From: Flavobacteriaceae bacterium
Lineage (GTDB): Bacteria > Bacteroidota > Bacteroidia > Flavobacteriales > Flavobacteriaceae
DNA: 7,249 bases
Direction: 5' to 3'
Assembly (NCBI GenBank): GCA_029253805.1
Contig: JAQWYU010000234.1
Span: 1-7,249 of the forward strand
In this document: one piece after another, positions 5,233 through 7,249 of the stretch
Layout of the letters: each line of letters begins with the position of its first letter
How positions within the stretch are numbered: the first letter of the stretch is position 1
Translations under genes and position numbers: made by a program
Notes under the pieces: model-generated
What the model was told of the DNA's origin: nothing
Databases searched by the model: none
The model's input: the letters and a program-made list of their open reading frames with translations, nothing else

Positions 5233-6690
5233 ATGATAAAGCGTAAGCTATCTTTAAGATCACGGATTTTTTTCTTTATGATTATGTTGGTTGTTGTAGC
5301 ATCTATTCTCATAGCGGCAGTGACGATTATTCAATATAAAGACCAATCTCAAGACTACCACCGCCAAAGATTGGAACGGAAAGAAGCACAGCTGATCTCA
5401 AGTATAGATTATGTTTTAAAAGAAACTACTTTGGAAGTAAAAACAGAAAATTTATTTCTTATTTTTAAGGATAAGATATATGATATAGCCAACATACATA
5501 ATGTTAGTTTTAACCTATTTGATCTAAAGGGGAATCTTGTAAAAAAGTCAAAGCCCAGTGGCAATGAAAACATCATAATTGATAATTATTTATCAGATGA
5601 CGTACTCACTCAGCTCAATTTGAGCGCCTCCAAACGATATGTAGAAAAGAACAAATACTTAGGAGGGGATTATCGATCATCGTATATAATTATTAACGAC
5701 AGGGACGCAACCCCACTAGGAATATTAAATGTTCCTTATTTTGATGACGATAGTTTAAATTATGGAGAGCTGAACGAGTTTCTTATTAGATTAAGCTATG
5801 CATATGTTATAATGATTTTAGTAGCTATACTGTTTGCATATTTTGTATCAAAATATATCACCAAATCCCTACAAACAATTCGCGATAGGATGAAGGGAAC
5901 AAGTTTAGAAAAAAATAATCAAAAAATTGAATTAGAGGGTGCTAGTCTTGAAGTGTCTGCGCTAGTAGACTCTTATAATAGCATGATTGATGACTTAGAA
6001 GATAGTGCAAAAAAACTAGCTTCAAGCGAAAGAGAGCAAGCATGGCGAGAAATGGCTAAGCAAGTAGCTCATGAAATTAAAAACCCATTAACACCAATGC
6101 GATTAAGTGTTCAAAGTTTTCAGCAGAAATTTGACCCAGATGACCCAAAAATTCATAAAAAAGTAGAAGAATATTCAAAAACATTAATTCAGCAAATTGA
6201 TACAATGAGTTCAATAGCATCTGCTTTTTCAAATTTCGCAAAAATGCCTGCACAAAAATTGGAACTTTTAAATATTGTGGAAGCTATTGAACTTACTTTA
6301 GAGATATTTCCTGATAGTGATATTAAATTTATCCCGCAAGGATCTAATATCTCAGTTAACTTTGATCGCTCCCAACTAATTAGAATCATTACAAACTTAG
6401 TAAAGAATGCCATTCAATCTATTCCTCCGAAGCGCACTCCTAAGATCAGTATTGTGGTTAGTAGCGATGATTTAGAGGTGATAATTGTGGTTAAAGACAA
6501 TGGTAGTGGAGTTACGGACTCTATTGAAGGTAAAATTTTTGAACCAAGATTCACCACTAAAAGTAGTGGAATGGGACTGGGTCTTCCAATGATAAAAAAT
6601 ATTATAGAAACTTACAATGGGAGTATTTCCTTCTCATCAATTATTGGTGAGGGAAGTGAATTTACAATCAGGTTTCCTAAAAATAATTAA
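5233..6690 (+). CDS. NtrY-like membrane sensor histidine kinase
   Basis: A 485-residue inner-membrane two-component kinase. Residues about 12-34 form the first transmembrane helix. Residues 35-185 form an extracytoplasmic sensor domain with Cache/PDC-like traits (VSFNLFDLKGNLV near 91-103, ILNVPYFDDDS near 164-174). A second helix spans about 185-206 and leads into a HAMP linker (about 207-260). The catalytic core is intact: phosphoacceptor H-box VAHEIKNPLTPMRL with His280; N-box RIITNLVKNAIQSIP (384-398) with Asn388 and Asn392; G1 box VKDNGSGV (420-427); F-box region FEPRFTTKS (436-444); and G2 box GMGLGLPMIKNI (446-457). The H-box wording AWREMAKQVAHEIKNPLTP is typical of NtrY-type kinases. 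No response regulator gene is in the window, so the partner is unknown. The ATG lies 45 nt after hemJ and the stop is 2 nt before the hydratase gene. The ligand cannot be inferred; a link to heme is only positional. Confidence 0.93.
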   Translation: MIKRKLSLRSRIFFFMIMLVVVASILIAAVTIIQYKDQSQDYHRQRLERKEAQLISSIDYVLKETTLEVKTENLFLIFKDKIYDIANIHNVSFNLFDLKGNLVKKSKPSGNENIIIDNYLSDDVLTQLNLSASKRYVEKNKYLGGDYRSSYIIINDRDATPLGILNVPYFDDDSLNYGELNEFLIRLSYAYVIMILVAILFAYFVSKYITKSLQTIRDRMKGTSLEKNNQKIELEGASLEVSALVDSYNSMIDDLEDSAKKLASSEREQAWREMAKQVAHEIKNPLTPMRLSVQSFQQKFDPDDPKIHKKVEEYSKTLIQQIDTMSSIASAFSNFAKMPAQKLELLNIVEAIELTLEIFPDSDIKFIPQGSNISVNFDRSQLIRIITNLVKNAIQSIPPKRTPKISIVVSSDDLEVIIVVKDNGSGVTDSIEGKIFEPRFTTKSSGMGLGLPMIKNIIETYNGSISFSSIIGEGSEFTIRFPKNN

Positions 6691-6692
6691 TT

Positions 6693-7249
6693 ATGAATTA
6701 TAATAATATCATTAACGATTTTAGTTGTGGAATTACAACCATTACAATAAACAGGCCTTCAAAGCTAAATGCTTTAAACAGGGAAACTATTTATGAGTTA
6801 AACTTAGCTTTAAGGTCATTTGAAAGTGATTCTAACACAAAAGTTATAATCATTACTGGCAGCGGAGAAAAGGCTTTTGTTGCTGGAGCAGATATTAGTG
6901 AGTTTACCCATTTCGACTCACAAGAAGGGACCTCACTATCCAAGGAAGGCCAAGACCTATTATTTAATCTGGTCGAAAATCTTAATACACCAGTTATTGC
7001 GGCGATTAATGGATTTGCTCTAGGTGGTGGCTTAGAGCTGGCTCTATCCGCTCATTTTAGAGTCGCAAGTGAAAATGCACGCATGGGCCTGCCCGAAACA
7101 TCTCTAGGGCTTATTCCTGGTTACGGAGGAACACAAAGACTTACACAGATCATAGGAAAGGGTCGTGCGCTAGAATTAATTATGACAGGGAGCATGATTG
7201 ATGCTAGGAAAGCGCTTGATTTTGGACTCGTAAACTATGTGGTTCCTCA
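6693..7249 (+). CDS. Enoyl-CoA hydratase/isomerase (crotonase family), 3' end outside window
   Basis: The first 185 residues of a crotonase-fold protein; complete members are about 255-265 residues, so roughly 70-80 C-terminal residues are missing. Signatures: ITINRPSKLNAL (17-28), the first oxyanion-hole motif KAFVAGADISEF (60-71), the second oxyanion-hole motif INGFALGGGLELAL (105-118) and PETSLGLIPGYGGTQRL (134-150). Glu115 and Glu135 match the two catalytic glutamates of mitochondrial enoyl-CoA hydratase (Glu144 and Glu164 in the rat enzyme), with the same 20-residue spacing, so hydration of a trans-2-enoyl-CoA to a 3-hydroxyacyl-CoA is the most likely reaction. A role in beta-oxidation or short-chain acyl-CoA metabolism is expected. 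Exact chain length and whether it prefers crotonyl-CoA are not visible. It starts 2 nt after the kinase stop (TAATT-ATG), so the two genes are probably cotranscribed. It is not a heme enzyme and may be an operon passenger. Confidence 0.95.
   Translation, partial: MNYNNIINDFSCGITTITINRPSKLNALNRETIYELNLALRSFESDSNTKVIIITGSGEKAFVAGADISEFTHFDSQEGTSLSKEGQDLLFNLVENLNTPVIAAINGFALGGGLELALSAHFRVASENARMGLPETSLGLIPGYGGTQRLTQIIGKGRALELIMTGSMIDARKALDFGLVNYVVP

Noticed and set aside
6189..6413. Minus-strand open frame of 74 codons
   Set aside because: It lies antisense to the histidine kinase between its H-box and N-box, with no recognisable motif and no start context.
1..7249. tRNA, rRNA, CRISPR, insertion sequence or prophage attachment features
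   Set aside because: No cloverleaf, regularly spaced repeats, transposase fragments or terminal inverted repeats were seen by eye; almost all of the window is explained by conserved genes.

Overview
The window is AT-rich, densely coding DNA that looks like Bacteroidota, most likely Flavobacteriia. The signs are two perfect TAnnTTTG promoter -7 elements, starts that lack Shine-Dalgarno sequences and sit behind A/T-rich leaders (often TAATT-ATG or TTAA-ATG), and protein sequences of flavobacterial style. Seven protein genes are present. The first and last run off the window. No RNA gene, mobile element, CRISPR array or sign of recent transfer was seen.

Layout: (1) Positions 1-1176 on the minus strand hold hemA (glutamyl-tRNA reductase), whose C-terminal end lies outside the window. 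(2) A 170-bp divergent control region (1177-1346) carries one -7 element for each direction and some symmetric sequence. (3) Reading right on the plus strand are an AraC-family regulator (1347-2267), hemH ferrochelatase (2273-3289), a MATE-family exporter (3299-4648), a HemJ-type protoporphyrinogen oxidase (4651-5187), an NtrY-like membrane sensor histidine kinase (5233-6690) and an enoyl-CoA hydratase/isomerase (6693-7249, cut by the window end). Gaps between plus-strand genes are 5, 9, 2, 45 and 2 nt, so the first four very probably form one operon. The kinase and hydratase may be read through or may start a second unit after a small AT-rich hairpin.

Theme: this is a heme-biosynthesis locus. 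It holds the committed first enzyme (HemA), the penultimate step (HemJ, oxygen-independent-type protoporphyrinogen oxidation in the membrane) and the final iron insertion (HemH), plus a local transcription factor and a membrane exporter. The most interesting points are a Cys-Pro dipeptide (a possible heme regulatory motif) in the hinge of the AraC regulator, which suggests a heme-sensing feedback loop; a five-cysteine internal cluster in ferrochelatase that fits the [2Fe-2S] class of that enzyme; and a MATE transporter embedded between hemH and hemJ, which could export porphyrin or heme. These functional links are inferences from context and motifs and have not been demonstrated.
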